64,000 bases of DNA from Herbinix luporum (GCF_900070325.1 NZ_LN879430.1:1481379-1545378); one strand, 5' to 3'. Positions 39,735-48,948 are shown, counted from the stretch's first letter. The notes: generated by a model not told the origin, from the letters alone. Made by a program: numbers and translations.

Positions 39735-39809
39735 AATAATCCATTCCTTTCTATATATTTACATTCTTGCTTACATTATAATACATTTATAAAATAATAT
39801 CTATATATT
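39684..39809 (-). repeat. 126-bp direct repeat, copy 2
   Basis: Partner of 37951-38076 in the same orientation; see that entry. The downstream gene differs after codon 17, so the copies diverge abruptly at the left boundary. Confidence 0.8.
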
Positions 39810-39831
39810 AATTGCATGCATATACTGTCCC

Positions 39832-40296
39832 TTAAGCTACATCAACATACTTCTCCCGTATGGATATAATTTCCGCCACAATTAATCCGACAACAGCAAC
39901 GAAACCACATACCATAACCTCTGGAGCATCAATTCTACCTTGGAAGATAGTACTGAAAATAATGTTATTATCCATAAATGCCATGTTGATTGAAATTACG
40001 GAAATTCCCGCAACTGCAATACCAACCGGGACAGCCTTAATTAGCATCATCATAATATTCACACTAAATCTTGCAAGTGTAAATGCGAAACAAGCTGTAC
40101 CGACACTTAGTGCAAGTGTCATTCCCGCGAGTATGAGAACGTACTGCCCGAAGGTGATGTTATAAAGCTGTATACTCCGACCGGCAAGCGACATCATATG
40201 CGCACCCCAATAATCCCCTGCTCCCGATGCAAGGAATGGAATATATGCTGCGGTAATCAAAATGATGGATAAAACTATTGCACTAACAATATAATG
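39832..40296 (-). pseudogene. C-terminal part of an ABC-2 type permease
   Basis: The open frame of about 155 codons has no start. It encodes four hydrophobic segments (IVSAIVLSIILITAAYIPFL, QYVLILAGMTLALSVGTACF, VPVGIAVAGISVISI and VMVCGFVAVVGLIVAEI) and ends REKYVDVA. The pattern fits the last half of an ABC-2-type membrane protein. The frame is cut at about 40296, precisely where a flagellin fragment on the other strand begins, so a deletion fused the two. Confidence 0.55.
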
Positions 40297-41474
40297 TTAT
40301 AGAAGCAGCAACACTAGACGATGTAATAGCCTCAATAAATAGAACTTATGTATATTGTTCTCTAAATAATAATGTGGGAACAACGGTATATACTGATGAT
40401 GGAACCAGTATCCCTGGCATTTCATTTACTTCCAGTATTACATATAGTGCTTTATTAGCATCTGAAAAAAATATGGATACCTATGATGATTTGTTTATTG
40501 AGGGTTCCACTGGCAATATTATAAATGAGAATAATCTAATAATAGATCCAACTGTAACATCTTCTGCTGACAAATGGGTCTTTGAGTTTCAGATGCCTAA
40601 TATTGGTACAGTCAAAGCAACCTCAACTAGTACCATATACTTTAGTTATTGGAAAGATCCTCATAAAAACTGGTGGTATTAAGATTCAAATGGATATGAT
40701 TATACTAAATATTTTAGCCCTACTCCTAGCGATGGAAGCTTAGATTCGGTAATCAATTCTTTAGAAAATCCCGGACTAGATCTTTTAAATGATACAGGTG
40801 ATGCAGGCGGTTATGTTCGAGTCACCTTTGATTTGATCGCTGATTCTCCATACAAATTAAATGATGGGTCTTATCATACTCATATCGGTAGTATGACAAT
40901 GCTAATAAGGGTATCACCGGATGATACCATAGAAAAAATAAAGGATAAATTAAGTAAAATACGTGGCCTAGACATAGATGCAGGTAACCAATCTACGAAT
41001 ACTCCATCACATACATATTATTATGCAACAGTATACGAGCAGGATGGAGTTATAATCGATTCACCAGTTTATCAAAGTATTATAGAACTAAATATTCAAA
41101 ATGGAGCAAATGAAAATCAGGCCATAAAGCTTATCTATAAATCTTTAAATCTCCATAGTTTAGGAATAAGCAGTACGAACTCTCTTACGAAAGAAGCATC
41201 GGAAAGTGCTATATCCCAGATAGCAAATGCTCTATCTATAGTGTCAGAGCAAAGATCAATATTTGGTGCTTATCAAAATAGATTAGAACATGCTAGATAT
41301 AATGTAGATAATATGTCTGAAAACACACAATCAGCTGAATCTAAGATAAGAGACACTGATATGGTAAAAGAAATAGTGGAATACTCAAAACAACAAATAT
41401 TACAACAGACGCTTCATTCCTTGTTTAGCCAGGCCAATCAAATGCCTGAACGTGTTTTGGCTCTGCTGAAATAG
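40293..41474 (+). pseudogene. Flagellin gene remnant
   Basis: A single frame from about 40293 to 41474 is broken by one TAA at 40680-40682 and lacks the conserved flagellin N-terminus. The last 90 residues are clearly flagellin C-terminal domain: SIVSEQRSIFGAYQNRLEHA, then SAESKIRDTDMVKEIVEYSK, then ILQQTLHSLFSQANQMPERV. The central part (NNNVGTTVYTDDGT and later) is the variable surface region. No start codon or ribosome binding site remains. No other motility gene is present in the window. Confidence 0.8.
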
Positions 41475-41784
41475 ATTTAGTTGGCCTTATGCTCAGAATT
41501 TATAAAAAGGTTCCCATCAATCGATATTCTGAACCGCCCCCGAAAGAATGGGAATCTTTTATACTATTATTTATTCATTTTACCATTGTCACCATCAGAA
41601 AAATAACTTAAAGAAAAGCCCAATGTAATAAACTCTATTATTTACAATTATTTTTAAATATCCTATTTTCCTAGGCTTGATAGCGTAGAACAGTTTTTAA
41701 TACAATTCAGTGCCATAATGTTCACTATAAATCTTGTTTTCAACCAGAAATGTAAAAAACTCTGTCATTTTATTGTATACCGCC
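41475..41784. other. Intergenic stretch after the flagellin remnant
   Basis: A hairpin at 41509-41560 (GGTTCCCAT / ATGGGAATC followed by TTTT) looks like the old flagellin terminator. The rest, to 41784, is AT-rich with no gene that I can support. Confidence 0.5.
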
Positions 41785-42232
41785 TTATCCAACCTTAATT
41801 GTAGGTATCCCCAATGCTCTTTTTCTACCATCCGGTTTTGGAATATAACTTCGTCTGACAGGCTTACACCGCTTTACAGTTTCCTGTGCAAAGTAGGCTC
41901 TCTCCAGTTCCGACAAATGCTTTCCTGACGTGTCGCTACCCCTACACCGCAGGGTTCTTAGGTATTGCATTTAGGGTTCTTCATACCGTCTGCTGTCTTC
42001 GCTGTTGATGTCGCAGCTCGACTCCCTGTTGTTCCTTTCGGGAATGTCAATAACGGTGCGGCAGTATTCACTTTATGTTACAACCCGCCAGTTTGCCTGC
42101 TCCTTTCGGAACATTCCGTAACGCTTCAACGCATAGATTAATCCATACGTTGGTTACTGACTAAGTGGCTGCCCTACCTTTACCACTGCAGGACTTTCAC
42201 CTGCTAGCATTTGCCAGCTTAGCTGGACGCAC
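41785..42232 (-). mobile_element. Group II intron remnant
   Basis: The minus strand begins with GTGCGTCCAGC at 42232, the conserved 5' start of group II introns, followed by a GGTGAAAGTCCTG segment typical of domain I. Much of the ribozyme is deleted. At 41785-41970 a short frame encodes the intron reverse transcriptase motif RRSYIPKPDGRKRALGIPT, after which it ends. Both the ribozyme and the maturase are incomplete, so it cannot splice or move. Confidence 0.7.
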
Positions 42233-42317
42233 ACATCAATACTACCGTCTCCACATGGGTCAAATTGATGGAATCGATGTCTGTGAGCCATTTTTATTGC
42301 ATCTGTATGTAGAAACA

Positions 42318-42690
42318 TTACCACTTATGCTTAAGAATAACATGATGAAAATATGCAATATTTCTAAATTCAGGTGTTTCCTCTACTGCACATTCAAGCT
42401 TATACATCTTTGAAATCCAATCAGATTCTATTTTCAGTTCGTTTCTTTGCAAAGCAAAAAACATTCGCACACCATATATTTTCTCAATTTCAAAATAACC
42501 TTCACAACTTTTCTAATTCACAAATATCATATTCGTTTATTACTCCAAAATTTTCTGATACGGCATTTCTATTATTAATCAATTCTAATGCCTCATTAAT
42601 TTTATATTCAAATACAGCTTTATGCAATATTTTCCCAGCTCTATTGGTCTATTCTTTCTCTATCACACTACACACTTCATATGGCTCAAG
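42318..42690 (-). pseudogene. Unidentified broken gene
   Basis: Two adjacent frames on the minus strand look like one coding sequence with a frameshift near 42510: KILHKAVFEYKINEALELIN and NNRNAVSENFGVINEYDICE, then GYFEIEKIYGVRMFFALQRN and KLECAVEETPEFRNIAYFHH, ending at a TAA at 42318-42320. I do not recognise the family. It lies downstream of the arr gene and is cut off beside the group II intron stump. Confidence 0.4.
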
Positions 42691-42729
42691 AAGACAGAAT
42701 GAATGTCATTTGATAATTACACTATTTGT

Positions 42730-43479
42730 TCAGTTAATGATTTCACCTTTGTTTTTGGCTAATTTATCACTCCATTCTCGTCGCTCCTTAGGTGTCAATT
42801 TCGTCCAATCCGTTACTTCACCAATAATTCTTAAAGGTTTTTTCGAACGATAAGAACGCGTTAAGTTACCAGGGAATTTTTTGTCAGTAACATTTGGATC
42901 GTTTTCAAATTCACCTGTTGGTTCTACTATATAAATACGTTCTCTTCCTTCTCCCTTTGCTAATGTTGCAGCAAGCCCTGCACTATTTATATTAGCAGTG
43001 AAATAAATATGGTTCATTTTAAGTTCGGGTTTGTAATTTGAGTTTCCTCCCGCTGTCAGTAAATCATCAATTTTTAAATCTGCTTTTGTCCCATGGTAAA
43101 ATGGACCATCATCAGTAGGTGCCCCCTTTGTTGCATTTGACAATTCATAATTTATTTTTGCATTCTCAAAATCACCCAACTCCTCATAACATTTGGCAAT
43201 GTTTAAATATAAAGTTGGGTATGCACTTTTAACATTTTCATCGTTTATCTTTAGGGCACAGTGTAGAGATGTCTCCATCCACTTTAGCTTGTCTATAGTA
43301 CTCTTTTGAATACGTCCCAAATGATAGGATGCGATAAATCTTTCATAGTCATCTCTTGTTTCTTCCCATGCTTTTTGAAACATCGCAAGTGCTTCATCAC
43401 TGTTTCCACCTTCCTCCAACCCCATCCCAGTCATACAGAGTTTTATAATAGGATTGTTGGGATCAAATTTTATTTTCAT
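42730..43479 (-). CDS. arr: TPR - rifamycin ADP-ribosyltransferase (Arr) fusion
   Basis: The gene encodes 249 residues with GGAGG 9 bases before the ATG. Residues about 8-118 are helical repeats of TPR type (EALAMFQKAWEETRDDYERF, then LYLNIAKCYEELGDFENAKI). Residues about 125-249 match Arr, which uses NAD to ADP-ribosylate and inactivate rifampicin: GPFYHGTKADLKIDDLLTAG with His129, YKPELKMNHIYFTA, EFENDPNVTDKKFPGNLTRS with the catalytic Asp, and RIIGEVTDW. All are intact. Typical Arr proteins have only about 140 residues, so the TPR part is an extension. It stands alone among gene fragments, suggesting transfer. Confidence 0.85.
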   Translation of the reverse strand: MKIKFDPNNPIIKLCMTGMGLEEGGNSDEALAMFQKAWEETRDDYERFIASYHLGRIQKSTIDKLKWMETSLHCALKINDENVKSAYPTLYLNIAKCYEELGDFENAKINYELSNATKGAPTDDGPFYHGTKADLKIDDLLTAGGNSNYKPELKMNHIYFTANINSAGLAATLAKGEGRERIYIVEPTGEFENDPNVTDKKFPGNLTRSYRSKKPLRIIGEVTDWTKLTPKERREWSDKLAKNKGEIIN

Positions 43480-43555
43480 TTAATCTTACCTCCAAATTAA
43501 TGTCAAGAGTATTTTAATGTGTATTAAAGCCAAGACAGGGCGGCAGTACCTCTTG

Positions 43556-43795
43556 CTATACCTCTAACCCTATTTCCTCAATCGCTCTATCTAAAAATAT
43601 TTCTCCGTCTAAGTGTTCTAATTCATGGCAAAAACACTTAGCCATTTCATCTTCACCAGTCACAAAAATTTCTTTGCCATATTCATTCAGGGCTCGAATA
43701 GTAATTTTTTGAGGACGAATTGTTTTTACCAAACGATTAGGAAAACTAATACATCCCTCAATACATTCTTGAACAAGCAGCACAAATATATTCAT
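43556..43795 (-). pseudogene. Peptide deformylase, C-terminal fragment
   Basis: About 70 codons resemble the second half of a peptide deformylase: ECIEGCISFPNR (the EGCLS motif with the metal Cys) and CFCHELEHLDGEIFLDR (the HExxH motif). The first half with the GxGxA motif is missing and is replaced by a class I lysyl-tRNA synthetase start. Without it the enzyme cannot fold normally, so I call it a remnant. Confidence 0.7.
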
Positions 43796-43850
43796 CTTTT
43801 GCTGGATTATTCTTGATAATTTTATCTGCTATTACTTCTGACCAATGCAT
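43758..43850 (-). pseudogene. N-terminal stub of class I lysyl-tRNA synthetase
   Basis: After GAGG there is an ATG at 43850 and 30 codons. The first 25 (MHWSEVIADKIIKNNPAKDE, then YICAA) match the start of the archaeal/clostridial class I LysRS. The frame then enters the deformylase fragment out of phase and stops. It is a deletion joint. Confidence 0.6.
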
Positions 43851-43962
43851 TAAATTACCTCACTTTTTTTGTAAAAATATTTTTGTATAATATTAACAGC
43901 CGTTCTGAAACTTGTCAACCTTACAATTACTGTATAAATTAGATTGTTTTATTAATTAATTC

Positions 43963-44172
43963 CTATTCCGTAAGAAGTCTTACTTGCTCTGGAGTTCGGG
44001 GCCATTTATATTTCCCATTTTCTAATCACTTGTACAGAAGGACAAATCTATCCCCTTCCCAAAAGAGAGCCTTCATACGGTTACTGCTTCTTCCACAAAA
44101 CATAAAAAGACTTGGAGAAAAGGGATCCATGTTAAATTTCTGTTTGACTATAGCAGCAAGCCCATCGATGCC
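43963..44172 (-). pseudogene. IS66-family TnpB remnant
   Basis: The minus strand reads GIDGLAAIVKQKFNMDPFSP, then SLFMFCGRSSNRMKALFWEG, then DRFVLLYK, an in-frame TAG-type stop, and LENGKYKWPRTPEQVRLLTE. These are the conserved C-terminal two thirds of the small IS66 TnpB protein. The start, the other IS66 genes and the ends of the element are missing. Confidence 0.8.
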
Positions 44173-44290
44173 TCATTTGCATTAAATTTTTCAGTGTGCT
44201 ATACTCATACTGTTAAAAAATTAATCAAATGTATGAATTAAGTCGCTGAATTCTTACCGCGTTGTAAAGGGAGTCATGTTATTCTTATTT

Positions 44291-44317
44291 TAAAAAACTA
44301 TGGTGCTCCATAGTTTT
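44291..44317 (+). terminator. Small terminator-like hairpin
   Basis: AAAAAACTATGG pairs with CCATAGTTTTTT around a TGCT loop and is followed by GCTTTTATTT. It lies about 100 bases upstream of the glycine betaine transporter start, so it either ends a lost gene or acts as an attenuator. Confidence 0.6.
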
Positions 44318-44416
44318 TTGCTTTTATTTAGTATTTAATGTGTCTCCTTAACTTGATTTAATTTTATAGTTGATTCATTCCATTTGTAAAGGTACGAATT
44401 ATTGGAGGAGTTAAAA

Positions 44417-46300
44417 TTGAGAAAATCAATAAGTATTTTTTTCTTAATAGTAATGATATCATTGACACTTGTAGGATGTTCATCAGAGGATACTACAAAA
44501 GACAGAGTAATATCATTTGCCGATGCTGGCTGGGATAGTATCAGGTTCCACAATGCTGTTGCTGGTACTATTATAGAAGAACTATATGGGTATTCCTGGA
44601 CCGAAGTAACGGGAAGTACTCCTGTTACACATCAGGGTCTCTTATCAGGTGAAATTGATATCCATATGGAAATCTGGTCTGCCAACATAGCTAGCTATGA
44701 AGACGATAAGGCAAATGATAGGTTTAAGGAACTTAGCACCAACTTCGATGATAACTATCAGGGGATCTATGTCCCTAGATATGTAATCGAGGGGGATGCA
44801 GAAAAAGGCATTGAGCCAATGGCACCAGATTTAAAATATATCTGGGATTTGAAAGACTATCCAGACGTCTTCCCAGATGATGAAAATCCCGGCATGGGAC
44901 GTATATATGGAGGAATTCCAGGTTGGGAAGTAGACCAAATTCTCTACAATAAATATCTCCATTATGGCTTAGATGAAAACTTTATCTACTTTAGACCAGG
45001 CTCTGACTCTGCCTTAGCTTCAGCTATCACATCAGCCTATGAGAAGGGAGAGCCCATTGCTGCCTACTATTGGGAGCCAACTTGGTTACTTGGTATGTAT
45101 GATATGATTCTTCTAGAAGACAAGCCCTTCAACCCAGACACCTACTTGGCAGGAGAAACAGAAATCCCACCTGTCAATGTAACAATTGGTGTAAGCAATG
45201 CCTTTGTGGAAGAAGGTCATGAAGAAGTTGTTTCCTTTTTAAGTAATTATCAAACATCAAGTGCCTTGACCTCTGAAGCCCTGGCTTACATGCAGGAAAC
45301 AGGGGCAGATTATGTAGAGACTGCAAGGTGGTTCTTAAGTGAGCATACTGAGTTACTAGATGAATGGCTAGAGCCAGCAGATGCAGAAAAGATGAAGGAC
45401 TACTTAAGTAGTGATGCTGCTCTTGAAATTCAAACCAATTGGCTACACAGATTCCCAGTTGAAATTGAATTAGACCTGACTGCAATTGATAATACAGTCA
45501 AGGGATTAAGTATTAAATTCGATAGTTTCTTTACAGTAATAACTAAGGGCTTAGGTAATCTAGTTAATATAATTAATGCGGTCTTAGACTATATACCTTG
45601 GTCCATCATGATCCTTTTGGTTGTAATAGTTACCTGGAGAATCTCTGGAATAAGGAAAGGACTCCTTTATGGCTTCTTGCTATTCATCTTAGGTACTTTA
45701 GGACTTTGGAACCTGATGAATGAAACCCTATCCATAATTATAGCTTCTGTAATAGTATCCTTAATCCTAGGATTCCCTATAGGAATCTGGCTATCAACAA
45801 GCGATAGATTGGATAGGCTTGTTCGTCCTATTCTTGATACTATGCAGACCATGCCGGTATTTGTATACCTAATACCAGCTATGATGTTCTTTGGTCTTGG
45901 AAAACCACCGGCTGTCATCGCTACCACGGTATATGCAGTTGTACCTATGATCCGTTTAACCAATCATGGAATTAGGCAAATAGATAAGGAGGTTGTGGAG
46001 GCAGCCTTAGCCTTTGGCTCTACTAAGATGCAATCCTTGATTAAGGTTCAAATTCCACAGGCACTTCCGACTATAATGGAAGGGGTAAACCAAACCCTCA
46101 TGATGGCCATGTCCATGGTAGTTACCACATCTATGATTGGGGCATCTGGACTTGGAATGGAGGTTCTCATTGCTGTAAACCGTGTTGAGATCGGAAGAGG
46201 TTTAATTTATGGTTCAGCCGTTGTTGTATTGGCAATTATTTTGGATAGAATTACCCAGGGAATGGTTAAGCGTAGTGAGGTGAAAAATGATGGTAAATAA
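44417..46300 (+). CDS. Glycine betaine-type ABC transporter: binding lipoprotein fused to permease
   Basis: The gene encodes 628 residues starting with TTG at 44417, preceded by GGAGGAG; an earlier in-frame TTG at 44402 overlaps that site. A lipobox LVGC gives an extracellular lipid-anchored Cys near residue 21. Residues about 30-350 form an OpuAC/ProX-like substrate-binding domain (FADAGWDSIRFHNAVA, WSANIASYEDD, AYYWEPTWLLGMYDM with Trp residues suited to a quaternary amine). Residues about 390-620 form the ProW-like permease with GASGLGMEVLIAVNR. Permease and binding protein are joined with the binding domain first, the reverse of the common OpuABC order. Substrates are probably glycine betaine or related osmolytes. 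The ATPase gene overlaps by 14 bases. Confidence 0.88.
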   Translation: MRKSISIFFLIVMISLTLVGCSSEDTTKDRVISFADAGWDSIRFHNAVAGTIIEELYGYSWTEVTGSTPVTHQGLLSGEIDIHMEIWSANIASYEDDKANDRFKELSTNFDDNYQGIYVPRYVIEGDAEKGIEPMAPDLKYIWDLKDYPDVFPDDENPGMGRIYGGIPGWEVDQILYNKYLHYGLDENFIYFRPGSDSALASAITSAYEKGEPIAAYYWEPTWLLGMYDMILLEDKPFNPDTYLAGETEIPPVNVTIGVSNAFVEEGHEEVVSFLSNYQTSSALTSEALAYMQETGADYVETARWFLSEHTELLDEWLEPADAEKMKDYLSSDAALEIQTNWLHRFPVEIELDLTAIDNTVKGLSIKFDSFFTVITKGLGNLVNIINAVLDYIPWSIMILLVVIVTWRISGIRKGLLYGFLLFILGTLGLWNLMNETLSIIIASVIVSLILGFPIGIWLSTSDRLDRLVRPILDTMQTMPVFVYLIPAMMFFGLGKPPAVIATTVYAVVPMIRLTNHGIRQIDKEVVEAALAFGSTKMQSLIKVQIPQALPTIMEGVNQTLMMAMSMVVTTSMIGASGLGMEVLIAVNRVEIGRGLIYGSAVVVLAIILDRITQGMVKRSEVKNDGK

Positions 46301-47537
46301 TAATAACAATAATGATAATAACAATAATGATAATAACAACAATGATAATAACAACAATAATAATAATGACTATATATTAAGTGTCAGAAACCTATCTATG
46401 CTCTTTGGTACTGATAAAAAACAGGCCCGTGAAATGAAAAAGAAGGGAATATACCAGGCTACCATCCATAAGAAAACCGGGGTAACGGTAGCCCTTTGGG
46501 ATGTCAACCTGGATGTTAAGAGGGGTGAAATCTTTGTTATTATCGGCCTATCTGGCTCTGGTAAATCCACCCTGATTAGGTGTTTGAATATGTTAAATAA
46601 GCCCAGTTCTGGACAGGTTCTCTTTGAGGGACAGGATATAGGCAAGTATAACAGGACAAAACTAAGGGAGTATCGAAGGAATAAGATTTCTATGGTCTTC
46701 CAGCAGTTTGGTCTTATGTCCCATAGGGATGTCCTGGGCAATGTAGAATATGGTCTAGAGATTAAAGGAATGTCTAAGGAAGAACGTCATGCCAAGGCCA
46801 AAGAAATGATAAATATGGTTGGTCTTGATGGATATGACTACAAGCCCATAACCAGCCTGTCAGGTGGTATGAAGCAGAGGGTGGGTATTGCTAGGGCCCT
46901 AGCCACTGACCCGGAAATCCTACTTATGGATGAGCCTTTTTCTGCCCTGGACCCCTTGGTTAGGAAGGATATGCAGTTTGAGCTCTTGAGTATTCAAAGG
47001 AAGTTGGGTAAGACTATTATATTTATAACCCATGATATCAATGAAGCCTTTAAATTAGGAGATAGGGTTGCCATCATGAGGGACGGTGAGGTCATACAAG
47101 TAGCCACTCCCGAAGAGATGAGCGAACACCCAGCCGATGATTACGTAAAGCAGTTTATTGATAGTGCTGATAAGACCCAGGTTATACACGTAAAAAATGT
47201 TATGGTTACTCCAAATAGTATAGTCAGGACTAGAGATAGCCTGAATCATGCCATAAAAACCATGAGGGCTAATGATGTCTCCAGTGCCTATGTGGTAGAT
47301 GCTAAGATGAGGTTAAAGGGAGTAGTTACCATTGACGCTGCTTTAAAGGGAAAGGAAAAGGGCTTGACAATTGAGGATATTCTGATTAAGGACATCAATA
47401 CCACATCTCCAGATACCCTATTGACGTATATTATGGAGATGGCTGCCACAACCCCATTCCCTATAGCTGTAGTGGATGAGGAGAACAAGTTAATGGGCAT
47501 TGTATCCAAGGCCCATGTACTGTCATCAATCTTATAA
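46287..47537 (+). CDS. Glycine betaine ABC transporter ATP-binding protein with poly-Asn leader and CBS domains
   Basis: The gene encodes 416 residues. Residues 4-27 are almost pure Asn with three Asp, encoded by a triplet-repeat tract. The ProV/OpuAA-type ATPase follows: Walker A GLSGSGKST (87-95), a Q-loop FQQFG, signature LSGGMKQRVG (about 188), Walker B LLMDEPFSALDP and an H-loop ITHDINEAF. Residues about 295-416 form two CBS modules, which in OpuA sense ionic strength. The gene overlaps the preceding fusion by 14 bases, so both halves of the importer are coupled. The poly-Asn leader is not part of the family and looks like microsatellite expansion. Confidence 0.9.
   Translation: MMVNNNNNNDNNNNDNNNNDNNNNNNNDYILSVRNLSMLFGTDKKQAREMKKKGIYQATIHKKTGVTVALWDVNLDVKRGEIFVIIGLSGSGKSTLIRCLNMLNKPSSGQVLFEGQDIGKYNRTKLREYRRNKISMVFQQFGLMSHRDVLGNVEYGLEIKGMSKEERHAKAKEMINMVGLDGYDYKPITSLSGGMKQRVGIARALATDPEILLMDEPFSALDPLVRKDMQFELLSIQRKLGKTIIFITHDINEAFKLGDRVAIMRDGEVIQVATPEEMSEHPADDYVKQFIDSADKTQVIHVKNVMVTPNSIVRTRDSLNHAIKTMRANDVSSAYVVDAKMRLKGVVTIDAALKGKEKGLTIEDILIKDINTTSPDTLLTYIMEMAATTPFPIAVVDEENKLMGIVSKAHVLSSIL
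46296..46368 (+). repeat. In-frame AAT/AAC/GAT microsatellite
   Basis: About 73 bases consist of AAT, AAC and occasional GAT triplets at roughly 12-15-base periodicity, located right after the start codon of the transporter ATPase. Length changes in units of three would leave the frame intact. Confidence 0.85.
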
Positions 47538-47659
47538 GAATTAAAATCCTTCACTGACCTATATGATGACAAAAAAACTTACACTTTTGTGAGGACAGTT
47601 TTACCTTGGTTTTATATCTCGCTTGACAGTAGTTGTGAAAGAATAAGGTTGTACCTGAA

Positions 47660-47694
47660 AAGGCACTCTACATAATTCATCAGTAGGGTGCCTT
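47660..47694 (+). terminator. Hairpin after the betaine transporter genes
   Basis: AAGGCACTCTAC pairs with GTAGGGTGCCTT (one wobble) across an 11-base loop, about 120 bases after the stop at 47537. The downstream sequence is A-rich rather than T-rich, so termination may be weak. Confidence 0.45.
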
Positions 47695-47789
47695 AAATAC
47701 TACAATTATGGATTAGCGTACCCTATTAATGACATAACCCAATTTGCCAACTCAGTAGGTAACCGATAACAATTAGCTATAAATGGCTT

Positions 47790-48150
47790 TTATTTTTTTC
47801 CTTTGTTTACTGGCTCATCCGTAAACGGGTCAATATATTCTCTCAATGATATTTGATTATATGTTTAATCTTCTTGTAATTGATTCTTTATATACTCTTC
47901 TATTTTCTTTGCATTTTCCTACTTATAAACATAGTAACTTCTAAACCAGAAATGTCGGTTCCCATATTTATATTTTAGGTTTGCATATCTATCAAATATC
48001 ATCAATGACCTTTTTCCTTTTTATCCCATAAAACTCGACACACTTATACTTGGTGGAATTCTCACCAACATGTGTATATGATCCCTACAGCATTCGGCTT
48101 CTACAATTTCTATGCCTTTCCTTTTACAAAGCGTACTTAATCATGTACAC
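47790..48150 (-). pseudogene. IS200-type TnpA transposase remnant
   Basis: The minus strand encodes, in one frame with at least three stops, KGIEIVEAECCRDHIHMLVR, IPPSISVSSFMG, stop, then RYANLKYKYGNRHFWFRSYY, stop, ENAKKIEEYIKNQ and finally YIDPFTDEPVNKGKK. The HIH metal motif and the tyrosine helix region of IS200/IS605 Y1 transposases are recognisable. The first third is missing. It lies between the betaine transporter and the thiamine operon. Confidence 0.75.
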
Positions 48151-48186
48151 TGATACAGCTTGGATTTGCTTTGGCTTTTCCCTCTT

Positions 48187-48948
48187 TTATTTTTTAACCT
48201 GATTTTTCCCGCACAAGGGGCAATTACTTTTTCTTTTCCAGTCAATCGTTCTGAAATTAAGGTTCAGGCCATCAAAAGTCAGTATCCTACCCGAAAGCGT
48301 CTTGCCAATGCCAAGTATGACTTTGATCGCCTCAAGTGCCTGCAGCGAACCTATTGTTCCTGCAACCATTCCTATTATGCCCACGTCGTTACACGTGGGC
48401 ACCTTTCCGGGCTCAGGGGGTATAGGGTACAAACACCTGTAGCATGGAGACTTGTTCGGTATTATTGTCATAAGTATGCCTTCAAACCCCAGCACCGCTC
48501 CTTCAACAAGTGGTTTATTCATAAGATAACAGCAGTCGCTTATCAGGTACCTGGTTGAAAAATTATCTACGGCAGCTATTACAACGTCATACTGTCCGAC
48601 TATATTTTCTATGTTGTTTTCATTCAGCCTCACCGCGTGTTTTATAACATTAATGCCCAGATTTAATTTTTTCAGCTTCTCTTCTGCAGAGTCAACCTTA
48701 TTTTTGCCCACGTCATCGGTAAAATGGAGTATTTGCCTGTGTAAATTTGACATGTTTACCACATCAAAGTCAACAATACCCAATGTCCCGACTCCGGCAG
48801 CAGCAAGATAATACAAAACAGGCGATCCCAATCCTCCTGTACCTGCTACAAGTACTCTGGAATTTAGCAACTTTTCCTGTCCTTCATATCCAACGTCTTT
48901 CAATAATATCTGCCTTGAATACCTGAGTAAATCACTTTCATCAATCAT
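48187..48948 (-). CDS. thiF: ThiF/MoeB-type adenylyltransferase of the thiamine operon
   Basis: The gene encodes 253 residues. ThiF activates the C-terminal glycine of ThiS by adenylation for sulfur transfer. Seen are the N-terminal RYSRQILLKDVGYEGQEKL, the ATP-binding GTGGLGSPVLYYLAAAG (about 36-52), DFDVVNMSNLHRQ, DNFSTRYLISD and paired cysteines (CYRCL and CPLCG) for the structural zinc. The last gene of the operon, it starts 8 bases after the thiS stop. The Gly codons at the end of thiS (GGAGGTGG) are the only Shine-Dalgarno-like sequence, though they lie rather far from the ATG. Confidence 0.9.
   Translation of the reverse strand: MIDESDLLRYSRQILLKDVGYEGQEKLLNSRVLVAGTGGLGSPVLYYLAAAGVGTLGIVDFDVVNMSNLHRQILHFTDDVGKNKVDSAEEKLKKLNLGINVIKHAVRLNENNIENIVGQYDVVIAAVDNFSTRYLISDCCYLMNKPLVEGAVLGFEGILMTIIPNKSPCYRCLYPIPPEPGKVPTCNDVGIIGMVAGTIGSLQALEAIKVILGIGKTLSGRILTFDGLNLNFRTIDWKRKSNCPLCGKNQVKK

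Noticed and set aside
42165..42853. Plus-strand ORFs between the group II intron stump and the arr gene
   Set aside because: Low-complexity Ser/Phe-rich products with no ribosome binding site; the minus strand reads as a broken gene and the end of arr instead.
45174..45963. Minus-strand ORFs opposite the betaine transporter fusion
   Set aside because: Shadows of a well-supported gene on the other strand.
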